Shown here piece by piece: positions 6,231 through 7,197 of a stretch of DNA of 7,197 bases (its first letter is position 1; each line of letters starts with the position of its first letter). The notes under the pieces are model-generated. The model was not told where the DNA came from. It did no database searches and was given only the letters and a program-made list of their open reading frames with translations. The position numbers were made by a program, and so were the translations under genes. The DNA is from Bacteroidota bacterium (GTDB lineage: Bacteria > Bacteroidota > Ignavibacteria > Kapaibacteriales > Kapaibacteriaceae), in the NCBI GenBank assembly GCA_003488525.1, contig DNLG01000054.1, positions 16,876-24,072 on the forward strand, read 5' to 3'.

Positions 6231-6295
6231 CGAAACGAACCTATGACACGATTTGACAGGGTGAAAAATACCAGCTCGTCATTTGCTTTACATCG

Positions 6296-6301
6296 TAGAT
6301 T
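6296..6301 (+). promoter_or_regulatory. Candidate -10/-7 box for the AEC transporter gene
   Basis: TAGATT lies exactly 6 nt before the ATG at 6308, the same core and spacing as at the asnB-like gene. The extension is CA rather than TG. A TTTG at 6282-6285 is only 10 bp upstream, too close to be a normal partner element. No Shine-Dalgarno precedes the ATG. Confidence 0.4.
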
Positions 6302-6307
6302 CACTCT

Positions 6308-7197
6308 ATGAGCCTTGTCTTTCTCCAGCTGGCGCTGATCGTTGTCGCCGGCATCCTTTATCGTCGCATCCCGAATTCCCTGCCCCCTCAGGAGATCAGG
6401 AGAGTGATCTCTTCGATCGTCCTGAACGTCTTCATTCCCTTTCTGACCTTTGGTGTGATCGCAACGGCACCGATGGGAATGGATCTTCTGACCGTGCCGC
6501 TGATCTCGATCACGACGGCTCTGCTGGGTCTGGGTCTCGGGTGGCTCGTGTACGCAAGGCTCCTTCGCAGACATCTCTCAGAACCCGCCGCTGGATCGCT
6601 GATCCTGGCAGCTACCTGGTGCAATGCGATGTACATGGGTCTACCGATCACCACATCGGTTGTTGGCGAACATGTCAGTCGCGTGCCGATCCTGTATGAC
6701 TATCTCGGTATGACGCCGCTGCTGTTCACACTTGGCGCGCTGATCGGCTCGCGCTACGGAACTGCGCATGAGAAGACCTCGATCGGCAAGGGGCTGATTG
6801 ATGTGCTGCGCATGCCCCCTACGGTCTCAATCGCCGTTGCCCTCTTCGTGAACGTCGTCGACATACCCGTTGCCGAATGGCTCATAAATGCCTGCACAAG
6901 CGCAGGCAAGGCCATAGCGCCGCTCATGCTCTTTAGTATCGGTCTTGCGTTGCGACTTCCATCTCTCCGTGAGCTGCCGATACTACTGCCGGCAGCAGCG
7001 ATCCGCGTGGCGATCGTTCCGCTGATCATTCTGCCCTTGGCCGGGATGATGATCACGGATGCCGACATCAGGCTGGCGGTCTTGCTCGAGTCGGCCATGC
7101 CAACGATGATGCTGACGATGGTCTTTGCCGAACGCTTCGGACTCGATGAATCAGTTCTGGCTCAGGCCATTCTTCTTTCGACGCTGGTTTCAGCATT
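6308..7197 (+). CDS. AEC (auxin efflux carrier) family transporter, C-terminus cut by window edge
   Basis: From the ATG at 6308, 296 codons stay open to the edge. Family members are usually about 300-320 residues, so only the last few to few tens should be missing. The protein is mostly hydrophobic and begins directly with a membrane helix (FLQLALIVVAGIL), then FIPFLTFGVI (42-51). The family's mid-first-half motif, usually an Asn-containing 'N.gflGlP', appears as TWCNAMYMGLP (103-113). The second half has APLMLFSIGLALRL (204-217) and ESAMPTMMLTMVFAERFGLD (261-280), then an AILLSTLVS helix (287-295), all in expected order. AEC proteins move organic anions such as malate or other small solutes across the inner membrane; the substrate here cannot be assigned. 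There is no Shine-Dalgarno, but TAGATT lies exactly 6 nt before the ATG. It diverges from the lytTR gene across 115 bp, making control by that regulator possible but unproven. Confidence 0.85.
   Translation, partial: MSLVFLQLALIVVAGILYRRIPNSLPPQEIRRVISSIVLNVFIPFLTFGVIATAPMGMDLLTVPLISITTALLGLGLGWLVYARLLRRHLSEPAAGSLILAATWCNAMYMGLPITTSVVGEHVSRVPILYDYLGMTPLLFTLGALIGSRYGTAHEKTSIGKGLIDVLRMPPTVSIAVALFVNVVDIPVAEWLINACTSAGKAIAPLMLFSIGLALRLPSLRELPILLPAAAIRVAIVPLIILPLAGMMITDADIRLAVLLESAMPTMMLTMVFAERFGLDESVLAQAILLSTLVSA

Larger units (their letters stand above)
6193..6307. other. Divergent intergenic region between lytTR and AEC genes
   Basis: This 115-bp region is the longest non-coding stretch in the window and is visibly more AT-rich than the genes. 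It contains the candidate lytTR promoter with its GTTGTT repeat near the left end and the AEC TAGATT box at the right end. I see no RNA gene, terminator or small coding frame between them. Confidence 0.7.

Noticed and set aside
6253..6258. Perfect TTGACA resembling a sigma70 -35 element upstream of the AEC gene
   Set aside because: At 16-18 bp downstream there is only TCGTCA-like sequence and no -10 hexamer, and it is 38 bp from the TAGATT box, so no promoter can be built from it.
1..7197. Mobile element, prophage, CRISPR or defence system
   Set aside because: No transposase, integrase, phage or nuclease-like protein, no direct-repeat array and no terminal inverted repeats were seen; all six genes belong to common chromosomal families.

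Overview
The window looks like ordinary bacterial chromosome: it is densely coded, moderately GC-rich, and has gaps between genes of only 4 to about 115 bp. No taxonomic marker gene is present. A LytTR regulator, promoter-like TAnnTT(TG) boxes and sparse Shine-Dalgarno sequences hint at the Bacteroidota/Chlorobiota/Kapaibacteriota side of the tree. That placement is inference and low confidence. I see no rRNA, tRNA, CRISPR array, insertion sequence or prophage gene.

Layout. On the minus strand, reading right to left, lie a heparinase II/III-family protein (3572-1833), a Wzx-like polysaccharide flippase (1802-498) and a partial FtsX-like cell-division permease (498 to the left edge). The flippase stop and ftsX start overlap as TGATG. 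Divergent from the heparinase gene across only 30 bp is a plus-strand asparagine-synthetase-family amidotransferase (3603-5438). It meets a minus-strand LytTR regulator (6192-5443) head-on with a 4-bp gap. Divergent from the regulator is an AEC-family transporter (6308 to the right edge, incomplete by an estimated few to a few tens of residues).

How the genes may work together. The flippase, the heparinase/lyase-like protein and the AsnB-like amidotransferase form a small surface-polysaccharide module. One moves lipid-linked glycan across the inner membrane, one could cleave or edit uronate-containing glycan, and one could transfer glutamine-derived nitrogen to a sugar acid or another carboxylate. 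No glycosyltransferase, polymerase or chain-length regulator lies in the window, so the module is either a satellite of a locus elsewhere or continues beyond it. FtsX, the LytTR regulator and the AEC transporter have no evident biochemical link to it.

The most notable non-coding signal is at the gene starts. Four genes (flippase, heparinase-like, asnB-like, AEC) each have a TAnnTT box exactly 6 nt before the ATG and no Shine-Dalgarno sequence. The two remaining starts (lytTR and the internal ftsX) lack the box and have a GGAG or GGGAG Shine-Dalgarno instead. This suggests that most of these genes are transcribed as leaderless mRNAs. Other points of interest are a LytTR protein whose receiver domain has lost its phosphoacceptor, and an AsnB homologue with Gln in place of a catalytic Glu.
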